A stretch of 64,000 nucleotides of DNA from Rhizobium sullae (GTDB taxonomy: Bacteria > Pseudomonadota > Alphaproteobacteria > Rhizobiales > Rhizobiaceae). The notes beneath the pieces are model-generated. The model searched no databases, was not told where the DNA came from, and saw nothing but the letters and a program-made list of their open reading frames with translations. Made by a program: the position numbers and the translations under genes. The DNA is taken from contig NZ_CP104143.1 of NCBI RefSeq assembly GCF_025200715.1, forward strand, positions 1,302,001 through 1,366,000. The letters run 5' to 3'. Positions 1 through 8,523 of this stretch are shown here, in pieces. Position 1 is the stretch's first letter; each line of letters opens with the position of its first letter.

Positions 1-496
1 GATTGCTGTCCACTTCGTAGAGGTCGGCATAGACCTCCGCCTGCGGGAAGGCTTCGGAAAAGCCCGGCAGGTTTTCCCAGTGGATCGCGCAGCGCTTGCC
101 GTTCAGGAGCCCTGCCTGAGCAAGCACATGCGCGCCCGTACAGAGGCTTCCGACGGCAACGCCGCGGTTGTAGGATTCGCGAAGCCAGGCATTGACGGAC
201 TTGTTGTTGAAATCCTCGACATCAATGCCCGAACAGACGAGCACCATGCTTGGCCGGTTCTCGCCGCTGAGATGCCGGCGCTCTTCAGCGAGGGAGGAAT
301 TCGCCTCGACGCCGATGCCGCAGGAGGAATAAACTTTGTTGCCGTCGACCGAGGTCAGCCGCCAAGTGTAAGCCGCGTAGCCGAGCATGCGGTTTGCGAT
401 GCGCAGCGTGTCGATCGCCGCCGAAAAGGGCAGCATGGTGAACTGGGGAACCATGAAGAACACGAGAGAACGCTTCTTGGTCAGCATCTTGTTCAT
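1..496 (-). CDS. GlxA-family transcriptional regulator, N-terminal part (cut by window edge)
   Basis: The 165 codons present read as the DJ-1/PfpI-like (class I amidotransferase-like) sensory half of a GlxA/CdhR-type regulator. The visible hallmarks are an N-terminal MNKMLTKKRSLVFFMVP segment and the nucleophile-elbow stretch GSLCTGAHVLAQAGLL followed by AIHWE. In this family an AraC-type HTH follows; it would lie before base 1, so it is not seen. The start at ATG 496 is chosen because the protein begins directly with the conserved strand. Family members often control catabolism of arginine, carnitine or betaine, but the effector cannot be told here. Confidence 0.8.
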   Translation of the reverse strand, partial: MNKMLTKKRSLVFFMVPQFTMLPFSAAIDTLRIANRMLGYAAYTWRLTSVDGNKVYSSCGIGVEANSSLAEERRHLSGENRPSMVLVCSGIDVEDFNNKSVNAWLRESYNRGVAVGSLCTGAHVLAQAGLLNGKRCAIHWENLPGFSEAFPQAEVYADLYEVDSN

Positions 497-731
497 GAGA
501 AAAATCCATGCTCGAGGGCGATTGCCTATTCGTTGCGTGGAATGCGCCGTTCCGATGTCTCAAAAGCGACATTCGCATGGAAAAATGCGGCCGTGAAGAG
601 CTATTTTGCGACATTGACGAATTAGACCATTGTCAAATGACGAAGCCAGCCTGCAAAAGTTGCGCCACCGGCTTATTTGCGAAATATATGCGTCTGAAAT
701 TCAAGATTAAATTTTTGTAGGCTGAAACGAT

Positions 732-767
732 GAAGGCGGCGCCGCCGGTGGGCTGGGCGCCGCCTTC
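732..767 (-). terminator. Strong hairpin after the DUF1127 gene
   Basis: A perfect 12-base inverted repeat (GAAGGCGGCGCC and its complement) has a 12-base loop and lies 25 bases past the stop codon of the minus-strand small gene. No T-run follows directly on the minus strand, so it may stabilise the 3' end rather than terminate alone. Confidence 0.5.
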
Positions 768-791
768 AAGCGGGGAGGTATGTCGCATTCA

Positions 792-989
792 TTACATTAC
801 CTTGCGTTCATCCGCGTCGTCTGCAGACGGCCAGCCAATATCTTTGCGGATGTCGAAAGGCATGGATTCGATTTCCCGCGCGTTCTGCCACTGGTGCCAG
901 GAATGTACGAGCCTGCGGGCAACGCTTGCTACATCAAAATGTGCGTCGGAGGATGAACTCTTGCCATCCCGGTAACCGATCGTAGTCAT
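792..989 (-). CDS. DUF1127-type small protein (65 aa)
   Basis: The C-terminal half carries the DUF1127 pattern: WQNAREIESMPFDIRKDIG, i.e. aromatic and basic residues, then a conserved D-I-G followed by W-P. DUF1127 proteins in alphaproteobacteria are short, positively charged and often RNA- or phosphate-related; several are LysR-activated. ATG 989 is preferred over an in-frame ATG six codons upstream because AAAGGAAA lies at proper distance before it. The gene stands alone, with a strong hairpin after it. Its promoter region shares a 13-base motif with the second DUF1127-like gene near 11.9 kb. Confidence 0.7.
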   Translation of the reverse strand: MTTIGYRDGKSSSSDAHFDVASVARRLVHSWHQWQNAREIESMPFDIRKDIGWPSADDADERKVM

Positions 990-1048
990 CGCCGTTTCCT
1001 TTCTCACGCGGTTTGCGCTTGGTGCTTAATATGCTCCTTGGTCATTCA

Positions 1049-1061
1049 TCAAACAAACGAA
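1049..1061 (-). promoter_or_regulatory. Shared motif upstream of DUF1127 gene (copy 1)
   Basis: TCAAACAAACGAA (plus strand) lies 60 bases before the start of the small gene and is identical to 11912-11924. Read on the minus strand it holds TTGTTT, which can serve as a -35 with CATATT 17 bases further. A GGTGCTTA string (1021-1028) lies between motif and gene; a similar GGTGCTA occurs in the other copy. I infer an activator site overlapping -35. Confidence 0.5.
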
Positions 1062-1329
1062 TAGATTTTATGGATACGATCAGATTTATTGAACGTCTTT
1101 AGGACGGTTAGCATGTCGCTTCGGCAGTGATGAACCACTTGTCGCAGACTGAAAAACGTGACGCAGAGGCCAAACGATACTGATGCAACCCAGTGAAATA
1201 TTGACGCAGGTGAGTCGGTTCTTTTGGGCAGGCCACAATAAAACAACCGTCCAAGTTCCGCGTCGGGTCAGGGCTACCGCAAGGCCTAGTTTGAGAATAC
1301 GACGAACAGATCGTTGGCTAACATGAAAA

Positions 1330-1337
1330 ATCCTGAC
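1330..1337. repeat. Left 8-base target-site duplication
   Basis: ATCCTGAC immediately outside the left end of the IS21-type remnant; repeated exactly at 1935-1942 outside the right end. Confidence 0.7.
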
Positions 1338-1934
1338 TGCAGATTCCGAGGCAATCCGCCCTCGCATTCCGAAATGATGCCGCCCCCCAATTCCGAGAAT
1401 TAACCGCCCCCTTGTTCCGAAATCATTCCGCCCCTGATTGGGCTGTTTGTCGGGGTGTTCTGCTGGTGAGACGTTCGTCCTTCGATTGCGCTGAGAGGAA
1501 AGAACGCGATGCCAGCGGAGAGACTCAAGATGCGGCGTGTCCGCGAGATTTTAAGATACCGATTTAAGGACTGTCTTGGCCACAAGTCGATTGCGGTGCG
1601 CGTTGGTGCGGCGCCGTCGACGGTGCGTGAGACGCTGCGCCGTGCGGAGATTGCCGGGCTTTCGCGGGGCTGCAGCATTGCTTGTGCCTGACAATGCCAA
1701 GGTCGCCGTGATCAAGACTTGCCTCTTTGATCTGCAGGTCAATCGCAGCTATGCCGGGATGCCGGCTCACTACGGGAGCGCTGTTCTTCCGACGCGACCG
1801 AGAAAGCCTCGTGACGCGAATGAACTGACAACAATTAATGCCAGCAGAACCGCAGCCTCAAGGGGACGAGATCATCCCCGAATCCGGGGGCGCAATCATC
1901 TCGGAACAGAGGGGCGGCTTCATCGGAATCAGCA
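1338..1934 (+). mobile_element. IS21-family element, internally deleted, both ends kept
   Basis: Both termini start TGC(A/T)GATTCCGA in inverted orientation. Inside each end lie imperfect tandem copies of a roughly 24-base unit of the form (A/G)TTCCGA-n-AT-n-AT-CCGCCCC (about four on the left, three on the right), which matches the multiple terminal repeats bound by IS21 transposases. The interior holds only two pieces of istA and no istB, so the element is about 0.6 kb instead of about 2.5 kb. It is flanked by an 8-base direct repeat, within the range IS21 elements generate. It may be a full copy that decayed in place, or a short derivative moved in trans. Confidence 0.8.
1509..1828 (+). pseudogene. 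istA transposase remnant
   Basis: The first frame starts MPAERLKMRRVREILRY and continues with an HTH (GHKSIAVRVGAAPSTVRETLRR), the N-terminus of IS21 IstA. After about 55 codons the sequence jumps, in another frame, to VPDNAKVAVIKTCLFDLQ and then AHYGSAVLPTRPRKPRD, which belong to the DDE catalytic core of the same protein. It then runs into the right end of the element. The link region, most of the core and the C-terminus are missing, so no active transposase can be made. Confidence 0.8.
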
Positions 1935-1942
1935 ATCCTGAC
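1935..1942. repeat. Right 8-base target-site duplication
   Basis: ATCCTGAC directly after the right end of the IS21-type remnant, identical to 1330-1337. Confidence 0.7.
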
Positions 1943-2081
1943 GCAAAGATTCGAAGTTCTTGAACTACTCAAACAGGAAGGACGGCCTGTGGATTTTGAC
2001 GTTGGTCAGATGTAAAGTCGCGCAATTGAATGCGCGCACATCCACCCAACGATATTGTACGCCGCAGGAGCGGTCACCGCT

Positions 2082-3848
2082 GTGGATCGAAAGCTTGCAG
2101 CCATCCTTTCCACCGATGTGGCCGGCTTCAGCCGCCTCACGGCGATTGACGAGGAGAGCACGGTTCGTGCACTTAACTTGTGCCATAGTCGGATCGCCGA
2201 GTTAGTGCGCGAGCATGGCGGTCGTATCTTCGGCAGCGCAGGCGACGGCCTTGTCGCGGAGTTCCCAAGTGCAGTTCAGGCGGTCCGGTGCGCGGTTGAA
2301 ATCCAGCGTCGCGTTCTCAGCCTCTCGGAAGACCTCCCACTGGATCGCCGTTTGGAATTTCGCATCGGCGTCAATCTGGGTGACGTGGTTGTGTCAGGTG
2401 ACGATCTGCTAGGCGATGGCGTCAACATCGCGGCGCGCTTGCAGGAGATGGCGGCCCCATCAGGCATCTGCATATCCGGGTCGGTACGCGAACATCTCGA
2501 TGGCAAGGTGCCGTTCACGCTGACCAGCCTTGGCGATCGGGCCTTGAAGAACATCCCCAGGCCAATTTCTGCCTTTCGGGTCGACTGGCGGCAAGAGACG
2601 CCCGAGGGCCGTGACGCGGGGTCAGGGCCATCTCTTGCGACCCGCTTTGGCAGGGACCAGCCGTCGATCGTGATCATGCCCTTCGACAACCTCAGCGGTC
2701 AGAGCGATGGGTACTTTGTGGACGGCGTCGTGGAGGAAATCACCGCCGCCCTTTCCCGTGTTCGGGACTTCTTTGTGATCGCCCGCCAGTCCGCGTTCAC
2801 GTACAAGGGACGTTTCGTCGACGTGCGTGACGTTGGCAGGGAACTTGGAGTCACTTACGTGGTCGAAGGGACCGTTCGCCGGGGAGGGGATCGGCTGCGC
2901 ATCTCTGTACAACTGGTCGACGCCGAGATGCGGACCCAGCTTTGGTCCGAGCGTTATGAGGGCGCGACCCACGACATCTTTGAGTTTCAGGACAGGATCG
3001 CGGCGCAGGTCGCGGGCGCAATCCATCCAGCCATCCGCAGCGCGGAAATCGAGGTGTCGAAGCGTAAGCCGCCTAGCAGTCTGCGCGCCTATGACCTCGT
3101 CATGCGTGCCTACCCACACCTCTGGGGTCACAACAAAGATGCTGTCAGGCGGGCGATACCGCTACTTGAGGATGCCATCGCGATCGACTCTGCTTACGGC
3201 CGAGCCCATGCATTTCTCGCATGGTGCCATGCGCAGAACCTCGGCTATATCTGGACCGAAGAGCCGGAGCGGGACTTGGAACGCGCCCTTAGGGCCACCG
3301 AGGCTGCGGCGCGCTCCATCGACGATGATCCGGCTGCCCTGACAGCCGTAGGTGGAGCGTTGAGCCACTGCGGCGATCAGGAGCGTGCTTCGGCTTACCT
3401 TGAAAGAGCGCTGGCGCTCGATCCGAACAATGCCTGGGCATGGGCGAGGTTTGGATGGGTTGCAAGCTACAAGGGCGAGCCTGATCGCGCTAAGGAGCGG
3501 TTCGAGCGGGCGATGACGCTCAGTCCGGCGGACCCGCTTGCCTTCAACATGAGAATGGGCTTCGCTCTCGCATTAGCTCTGGCAGGCTCCCTTTCAGAGG
3601 CAGTCTCCATCGCCCGGGAGGTAGTCAACAAACATCCAGAGGTCACCTGGCCTTATCGGATGATGACTGCGTGGTCGTCAATGGCAGGCGACCAGGACAC
3701 CGCTCGATGGGCCGCGAAGAAACTCTTGGCAGCCGAACCGGACTTTACGATCCAGCGCTATCTGACTCGGCCCGTGTTTCGAGCCGTACCGAAATGGGCC
3801 GATCAAATGGCCGAGGGCTTGCGGAAGGCAGGACTGCCCGAACATTGA
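2082..3848 (+). CDS. Class III adenylate/guanylate cyclase with TolB-like and TPR regions (588 aa)
   Basis: Residues 1-170 form a class III cyclase domain: the first metal Asp is D12 in STDVAGFSRL and the second is D55 in GSAGDGLVAEF; GVNIAARL follows. The Lys usual four residues before the second Asp (KxxGD) is replaced by Gly, as in a common rhizobial subgroup, so activity and base specificity are uncertain. Residues about 190-310 are TolB-like (PSIVIMPFDNLSG, then GVVEEITAALS), and the C-terminal 270 residues are TPR-like helices. GTG 2082 is chosen because it gives the typical start MDRKLAAILSTDV and AGGAG lies 11 bases upstream; TTG 2055 is the alternative. It is soluble, with no membrane segment seen. 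No operon partner. Confidence 0.85.
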   Translation: MDRKLAAILSTDVAGFSRLTAIDEESTVRALNLCHSRIAELVREHGGRIFGSAGDGLVAEFPSAVQAVRCAVEIQRRVLSLSEDLPLDRRLEFRIGVNLGDVVVSGDDLLGDGVNIAARLQEMAAPSGICISGSVREHLDGKVPFTLTSLGDRALKNIPRPISAFRVDWRQETPEGRDAGSGPSLATRFGRDQPSIVIMPFDNLSGQSDGYFVDGVVEEITAALSRVRDFFVIARQSAFTYKGRFVDVRDVGRELGVTYVVEGTVRRGGDRLRISVQLVDAEMRTQLWSERYEGATHDIFEFQDRIAAQVAGAIHPAIRSAEIEVSKRKPPSSLRAYDLVMRAYPHLWGHNKDAVRRAIPLLEDAIAIDSAYGRAHAFLAWCHAQNLGYIWTEEPERDLERALRATEAAARSIDDDPAALTAVGGALSHCGDQERASAYLERALALDPNNAWAWARFGWVASYKGEPDRAKERFERAMTLSPADPLAFNMRMGFALALALAGSLSEAVSIAREVVNKHPEVTWPYRMMTAWSSMAGDQDTARWAAKKLLAAEPDFTIQRYLTRPVFRAVPKWADQMAEGLRKAGLPEH

Positions 3849-4351
3849 CTGCAGTTAAACGCAATTATGCAGCAACTGCCACCGGATGCCAGTTCTGTGA
3901 AATCTGAGGGCGATGTCTCGGATCATCTTTGCCCATGACAGAAGAATTGCAGGGCGGCGATCAGTAGGAGCTTTGCAATAGCCCGAGACTTGTCCGCCGC
4001 CGAGGTCGCCTTTCGGGCCCATGCGCGAACCCGCTTCGCGGGAGGGAGCTCGCGGTGGGGCTGGTTTGATTATCTGAGGTTCTAGGCAGGTAGAGGGCAA
4101 AGAGTGCGAACATAGGCAAGATTGATAGCTTGCGAAAAGGGGACTGCCTTACAGTGCTCTATCGGGACGGAGGAAGACACGAGGCGAGGTGCGCTGCGTT
4201 TCGCCCGCCATGGTGCGGATCAATTCCACCGACTATGCAGTCGACGTTTCGGCGCAGGCGGGAGCCGACTGGAAGCACGATCTCTGGGCAGCGCTCTGCA
4301 GCGCTCCAGTTTCCTGAGCGGCAGTACGGCACGGCTTGATCGATCGCGGCG
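3849..4351. other. Intergenic stretch, no supported gene
   Basis: About 500 bases between the cyclase and the copper cluster. Short frames exist on both strands but none has a convincing ribosome site, and no protein family could be recognised. A small CCCGC/GCGGG hairpin near 4027-4039 is not followed by T residues. Confidence 0.5.
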
Positions 4352-4813
4352 TCAGCCTTTTCGGGGACGGATCTCCATGAACACGTATGGTGCGCCGGTC
4401 TCCGACGGGATCGCATAAACGTCATAGGACGCCTCCGGGTCGTCGCCCATTCCCAACGAGCCAGACGGCATGCCCGGCACGGCCAGCCCTCGAACGGGTG
4501 GCCGCTCCCGCAACAGGCGCTGGACGGCCTCGAGCGGCACGTGTCCCTCAAGGTAGTATTCCTCGATGACGGCGGTGTGGCATCCCTCCAATTCGGCGGG
4601 CACGTGCAGTCGCGCCTTGACAGCGGCAAGGTCGCCGGTGTCGCGGGCGTCGACGGAAAATCCTGCCGCCGCCATCGCCTTCGACCATTCATGGCAGCAG
4701 CCGCAGTTCGGATCCTTATAGACGGTCATCTCGGCCGGGACAGTGGCATGGGCCCTTCCCCCAAGGAACACTAGGGCGGATGCCGCCATCGCGATGAAGC
4801 TTCTCCTGTGCAT
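4352..4813 (-). CDS. DUF411 periplasmic metal-binding protein (153 aa)
   Basis: An N-terminal signal peptide (MHRRSFIAMAASALVFLGG, cleavage near AHA-T) is followed by VYKDPNCGCCHEW with Cys 37, 39 and 40, the signature of DUF411 proteins, and by the conserved GHVP and RPPVRGLAVPGMP segments. DUF411 members occur in copper and other metal resistance clusters and are thought to bind metal in the periplasm. ATG 4813 has GAGGAG 8 bases upstream; a GTG three codons earlier is less likely. It is the last gene of the copper cluster, 57 bases after the CusF-like gene. Confidence 0.85.
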   Translation of the reverse strand: MHRRSFIAMAASALVFLGGRAHATVPAEMTVYKDPNCGCCHEWSKAMAAAGFSVDARDTGDLAAVKARLHVPAELEGCHTAVIEEYYLEGHVPLEAVQRLLRERPPVRGLAVPGMPSGSLGMGDDPEASYDVYAIPSETGAPYVFMEIRPRKG

Positions 4814-4870
4814 CGTCTCCACTCCTCGATGTCCCGCCGCCCGGATGCCTCCGGGCGGCGGGAGGCTGGC

Positions 4871-5158
4871 TTACTTTACCTCGGTGACGGTCAGCTTGCC
4901 ATTCACGCGTTCGGCAACGAACTCGATGTTCGAACCTTCCTTGAGCCTTTCGAGCAGAGCCGGGTCTTCGACGCGGAAGACCATCGTCATCGCAGGCATG
5001 TCGAGGCTCTTCAGGTCCTCATGCTTGATGGTGACCTTGTTGGTCTTGGTGTCGACCTTGTTGACGACACCCTTGGTGAATTCCTGGGCGAACGCACCGA
5101 AGGCTGCGCTGGCCGAAAGCAGGGCGGCTACGCCGATCTTGATCATTGCGGTTTTCAT
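4871..5158 (-). CDS. CusF-like periplasmic copper-binding protein (95 aa)
   Basis: A signal peptide (ending near AFA-Q) precedes a small OB-fold protein with H46 and the DMPAMTMVF motif. Compared with E. coli CusF, the Cu(I) ligands His, Met, Met keep their spacing (H46, M57, M59), while the position of the capping Trp holds M54, a variant seen in many CusF-like proteins. It probably ferries Cu(I) in the periplasm. ATG 5158 follows AAGGAG by 7 bases. It lies 22 bases after the cupredoxin gene, in the same direction. No RND pump (CusA/B) is encoded nearby. Confidence 0.85.
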   Translation of the reverse strand: MKTAMIKIGVAALLSASAAFGAFAQEFTKGVVNKVDTKTNKVTIKHEDLKSLDMPAMTMVFRVEDPALLERLKEGSNIEFVAERVNGKLTVTEVK

Positions 5159-5180
5159 CTCTGTGTCTCCTTGGTTTCGA

Positions 5181-5660
5181 TTATTTCCCGGCGACGGTGA
5201 CGTCGCCATGCATGCCAGCCTCGTAGTGGCCGGGGATCAGGCAGGCGAACTTGAACTGCCCGTCGGTGGTGAACTTCCAGACGATCTCGCCGGATTGGCC
5301 GGCCGGAAGTCGGATCGAATTCGGATCGTCGTGTTCCATCTCCGGGAACTTCTCCATGACCGCCTTGTGCTCAAGGATCTTGTCTTCCTGATCGAGCACG
5401 AACTCGTGGTCGACCGTCCCGGCATTCTTGATCGCGATCTTGACCGTCTGCCCCTTGCGGACGTTGAAGACGGCGGGGGTGAATAGCATCTTGCCGTCGT
5501 CGGTTTCCTTCATCGTGACGCGGATCGTCTGCGTGGCCTTGGCTTTATCGCCAGGTTCGCCGATGGCCATTTTCTCAGCGTGGCCGCCGGCATGATTGCC
5601 GGCAGCCAAGGCTGGGGTTGCAAGGGCGGCCAGCGCCAGTGCCAATACAAAGTTCTTCAT
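5181..5660 (-). CDS. Plastocyanin/azurin-like cupredoxin (159 aa)
   Basis: A signal peptide ends near LATPALA. The mature protein starts with a His-rich stretch (GNHAGGHAEK) and contains all four type 1 copper ligands: H85 in VDHEFVL, then C140, H145 and M150 in FACLIPGHYEAGMHG. Proteins of this kind bind or carry copper and can hand electrons to a multicopper oxidase, which is encoded just upstream. ATG 5660 follows AAAGGA at normal distance; longer upstream frames lack a signal peptide start. Confidence 0.88.
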   Translation of the reverse strand: MKNFVLALALAALATPALAAGNHAGGHAEKMAIGEPGDKAKATQTIRVTMKETDDGKMLFTPAVFNVRKGQTVKIAIKNAGTVDHEFVLDQEDKILEHKAVMEKFPEMEHDDPNSIRLPAGQSGEIVWKFTTDGQFKFACLIPGHYEAGMHGDVTVAGK

Positions 5661-5695
5661 GGGTAAATCCTTTTCTTGATGTGGAAGATGGAGCC

Positions 5696-7042
5696 TCAGC
5701 CGTTTGTCGGCTTCGGGGTGATTTGCGTCTTCGCGTCCTTGGCCTTGGTCGCCGCCGGCAGTTCGCCGGTCCATTCCCAGGCCTGCGTTCCGGGCGGGTT
5801 CTCGTACCAGCCCGGATCGGCGTAATCGTCCGCCGAGATGCCCTCGCGGACCTTCACGACCGAGAACATGCCGCCCATCTCGATGGGGCCGTGCGGCCCC
5901 CAGCCGGTCATCATCGGAACGGTGTTCTCGGGAATGGGCATTTCCATTTCGCCCATGTCGGCCATGCCCTTGGTGCCCATGGGCATGTATTCAGGCTGCA
6001 GCTTCCTGATCTTCTCGGCGACCTTCGACTTGTCCGCACCGATGAAGGTCGGAATGTCGTGACCCATGGCGTTCATCGTGTGGTGCGACTTGTGGCAATG
6101 GATCGCCCAGTCGCCGAGATACCTGGCGTCGAACTCGTAGGCGCGCATCGCGCCGACCGGGATGTCGATGCTCACCTCCGGCCATCGCGCTTCCGGCCGC
6201 ACCCAGCCACCGTCGGTACATGTCACTTCGAAATCGTAGCCATGCATGTGGATCGGGTGGTTCGTCATCGTCAGGTTGCCGACGCGGACGCGGACGCGGT
6301 CGTTCCTGGAAACCACCAGGGGGCTGATGTCCGGGAACACGCGGCTGTTCCAGCACCACATGTTGAAGTCGGTCATCTCCATGATGCGCGGCACGTAGGA
6401 GCCGGGATCGATGTCGTAGGCGTTGAGCAGGAAGACGAAGTCGCGGTCGACGCGCATGAACTTCGGATCCTTGGGATGGACGACGAAGAAGCCCATCATG
6501 CCCATGGCCATCTGCACCATCTCGTCGGAGTGCGGGTGGTACATGAAGGTGCCGGACTTCACGAGGTCGAACTCGTAGACGTAGGTCTTGCCGACCGGGA
6601 TGTGCGGCTGCGTCAGGCCGCCGACGCCGTCCATGCCCGACGGCACGAGCATGCCGTGCCAGTGGATCGTCGTGTGCTCCGGCAGCTTGTTGGTGACGAA
6701 GATGCGGACGCGGTCGCCTTCGACGGCCTCGATCGTCGGGCCGGGCGACTGTCCGTTGTAACCCCATAAATATGCGGTCATGCCGTCGGCCATCTCGCGC
6801 TCGACCGGTTCGGCGACGAGGTGGAACTCCTTGACGCCGTTGTTCATCCGGTGAGGCAGGGTCCAGCCGTTGAGGGTGACCACCGGCTGGTAGTCCGGAC
6901 CCGAGGCCGGATGAAGCGGCGGCTGCATGTCGGCCGATGCCATTGTCGGGGCGTCGGGCAGACCCATCGCCGATGTCTTTGTCCAGGCGCCGGCCGCCAG
7001 CAGCGCCGCGCTCGCACCGAACAGTTGTCGTCTGTTGAACAT
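5696..7042 (-). CDS. Multicopper oxidase, CopA/CueO-like (448 aa)
   Basis: The N-terminus (MFNRRQLFGASAALLAAG) looks like a Tat signal with NRRQLFG. All four copper-binding segments are present: HWHG (about residue 127), HPH (169-171), HPIHMHG (262) and HCHKSHHTMNAM (315-326), which holds the T1 Cys, His and Met. A Met-rich tail segment (YMPMGTKGMADMGEMEMP) resembles the Cu(I)-binding region of copper oxidases. It likely oxidises Cu(I) in the periplasm. ATG 7042 follows AAAGGAA; it starts 14 bases after the TolC-type gene ends and belongs to one cluster with it. Confidence 0.92.
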   Translation of the reverse strand: MFNRRQLFGASAALLAAGAWTKTSAMGLPDAPTMASADMQPPLHPASGPDYQPVVTLNGWTLPHRMNNGVKEFHLVAEPVEREMADGMTAYLWGYNGQSPGPTIEAVEGDRVRIFVTNKLPEHTTIHWHGMLVPSGMDGVGGLTQPHIPVGKTYVYEFDLVKSGTFMYHPHSDEMVQMAMGMMGFFVVHPKDPKFMRVDRDFVFLLNAYDIDPGSYVPRIMEMTDFNMWCWNSRVFPDISPLVVSRNDRVRVRVGNLTMTNHPIHMHGYDFEVTCTDGGWVRPEARWPEVSIDIPVGAMRAYEFDARYLGDWAIHCHKSHHTMNAMGHDIPTFIGADKSKVAEKIRKLQPEYMPMGTKGMADMGEMEMPIPENTVPMMTGWGPHGPIEMGGMFSVVKVREGISADDYADPGWYENPPGTQAWEWTGELPAATKAKDAKTQITPKPTNG

Positions 7043-7056
7043 GGTGAGTTCCTTTC

Positions 7057-8523
7057 TCAATGGCCGCCGCCGCTGCTGCTTTCGGAAGCAGCGGCGACCT
7101 CGGTCTCTGCCGACGCGTTCGTCGCGCCGCCGCCGTAGATCGCCGGCGCGAGGTTGGCTTCGGCGAGCCAGAAGTCGCGCTTCGCATTGACGGAAAGCAG
7201 CATGGCGTTGATTTTGTCGCGGGTGTCGGTCAGCAGCTCGAAGGTGTTGGTGATCATGCCGTTGTAGGTCAGCAGGGATTCTTCTTCGACCTTGGTGCGC
7301 AGCGGCACGACGGCGTTGCGGTAGTGCCGCGCGATGTCGTAGTTCGCGCGGTAGGCCTCATAGGCGGATCGTGCTTGCGAGCGGACATTGACGGCCTTCT
7401 CGGCGAGCTGGTTTGCCGCCCGCATATAGGCCACCTCGGCCTTGCGCATGCGGGCCTTGCCGGTGTCGAAGATCGGGATGGCGAACTCCAGCTCGACCTG
7501 AGCCGTCGTCCTTGTCTTCTTCTCGTCGTCCTCGATTTCCTGTTCGGTTTCGAAGCCCGTCAGGATTTCGAGGTCGGTGACGTAACGTGTGGCTTCGGTG
7601 AGCCCATAGGACCTGGCAGTGGCCTCCAGTTCGAGCTTCGCGACCTGCAGGTCGATCCGGTTTCGGAGGGCTTCGGCCTCGATGGTGTCGCGCCGGACGA
7701 CGGCCTTGGGTAGCGGTGGCAGGCTGTTGGGAACCTGGTAGTCCAGGTCGGAGCCCCACAGACCCATCAGCCGTGTCAGCTCCTCCTTGGCGAGACGGGC
7801 CGCCAGGCGGGCCTTCGCCGTTTCTGCGGCGAGTTCGGCGACGAACACATGTTCGCGGGCCTGGGCGCCCTTGGCCATCGCGCCGGTCTCGCCCAGCTTC
7901 TCGGCCAGTTCGGAAGCGGCGTCGGCCGCTGCCTGGGCACGCTGGAGCTGCCCGACGTTTTCCCAGGCCGCCACCGCGCCGATAAAGGCACGCCGCGTGT
8001 CGGCGGCGAGCTGGAGGGTCGTCACCGCCGCGGTCAACTGCGCCTGGCGGAAGCGGGTGTCGGCGATCGCCACGTCCCGGTTCTTCGTCGCGAGCGCCAG
8101 GATGTTCGTCGTGATCATCCCTTCGATCGTCTTGAACGCCTCGAGTTCCGGCGTCCCTATGCCTGTCGTGCCGATGGAGACGGTCGGGTTGATGAACAGC
8201 GTCGACTGCCAGGCGTCGGCGGCGCTGTCGCCGAGATCGGCATACGCCGCTTGCAGACCTTTGTTGTTGAGCAGGGCGATCTGGACGGCGGTTTCGGCGT
8301 CGAGTGCCTGCTTGCGGGCAAGAAGCGTCTTGACTTGGGCCGAGGCTGCCTGAGCCTGTTGCTGATTTTGTACCCAGACGGTCTGCTTGGCGGTTACCGT
8401 CGAGGTCTTCGCCGCGACGGTGCTGAAGCCCGCGTCGCGCTTTGCGTAGTCGGCTCCGCTCACACAGCTCGCCAAGACAACGGGAAGGGTCGCGACGGCA
8501 GCAAGTTTCCTGATCGTGATCAT
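7057..8523 (-). CDS. TolC-family outer-membrane efflux lipoprotein (488 aa)
   Basis: A lipobox LASC (C20) follows a short signal, so the protein is probably lipid-anchored like CusC/OprM. The long body has the paired coiled-coil pattern of outer-membrane factors (Ala-, Gln- and Glu-rich helices, with an RKAEVAYMRAANQLAEKAV stretch). Its ATG overlaps the stop of the preceding lipoprotein gene (ATGA), which shows translational coupling. No membrane-fusion protein or inner-membrane pump is encoded next to it, so the partner pump must be elsewhere or absent. Confidence 0.88.
   Translation of the reverse strand: MITIRKLAAVATLPVVLASCVSGADYAKRDAGFSTVAAKTSTVTAKQTVWVQNQQQAQAASAQVKTLLARKQALDAETAVQIALLNNKGLQAAYADLGDSAADAWQSTLFINPTVSIGTTGIGTPELEAFKTIEGMITTNILALATKNRDVAIADTRFRQAQLTAAVTTLQLAADTRRAFIGAVAAWENVGQLQRAQAAADAASELAEKLGETGAMAKGAQAREHVFVAELAAETAKARLAARLAKEELTRLMGLWGSDLDYQVPNSLPPLPKAVVRRDTIEAEALRNRIDLQVAKLELEATARSYGLTEATRYVTDLEILTGFETEQEIEDDEKKTRTTAQVELEFAIPIFDTGKARMRKAEVAYMRAANQLAEKAVNVRSQARSAYEAYRANYDIARHYRNAVVPLRTKVEEESLLTYNGMITNTFELLTDTRDKINAMLLSVNAKRDFWLAEANLAPAIYGGGATNASAETEVAAASESSSGGGH

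Larger units (their letters stand above)
990..1337. other. Intergenic stretch without a gene
   Basis: Apart from the promoter motif of the DUF1127 gene and the left target-site repeat at its end, no reading frame with a ribosome site or recognisable protein was seen on either strand. Confidence 0.5.

Noticed and set aside
3855..4100. Possible transposase fragment on the minus strand after the cyclase gene
   Set aside because: The frame has no motif I can assign to any transposase family, so a mobile-element call would be a guess.
5618..6769. Long plus-strand frame opposite the multicopper oxidase and cupredoxin genes
   Set aside because: It is antisense to clearly conserved proteins, rich in His, Asp and Arg as expected from high-GC shadow frames, and has no ribosome site.
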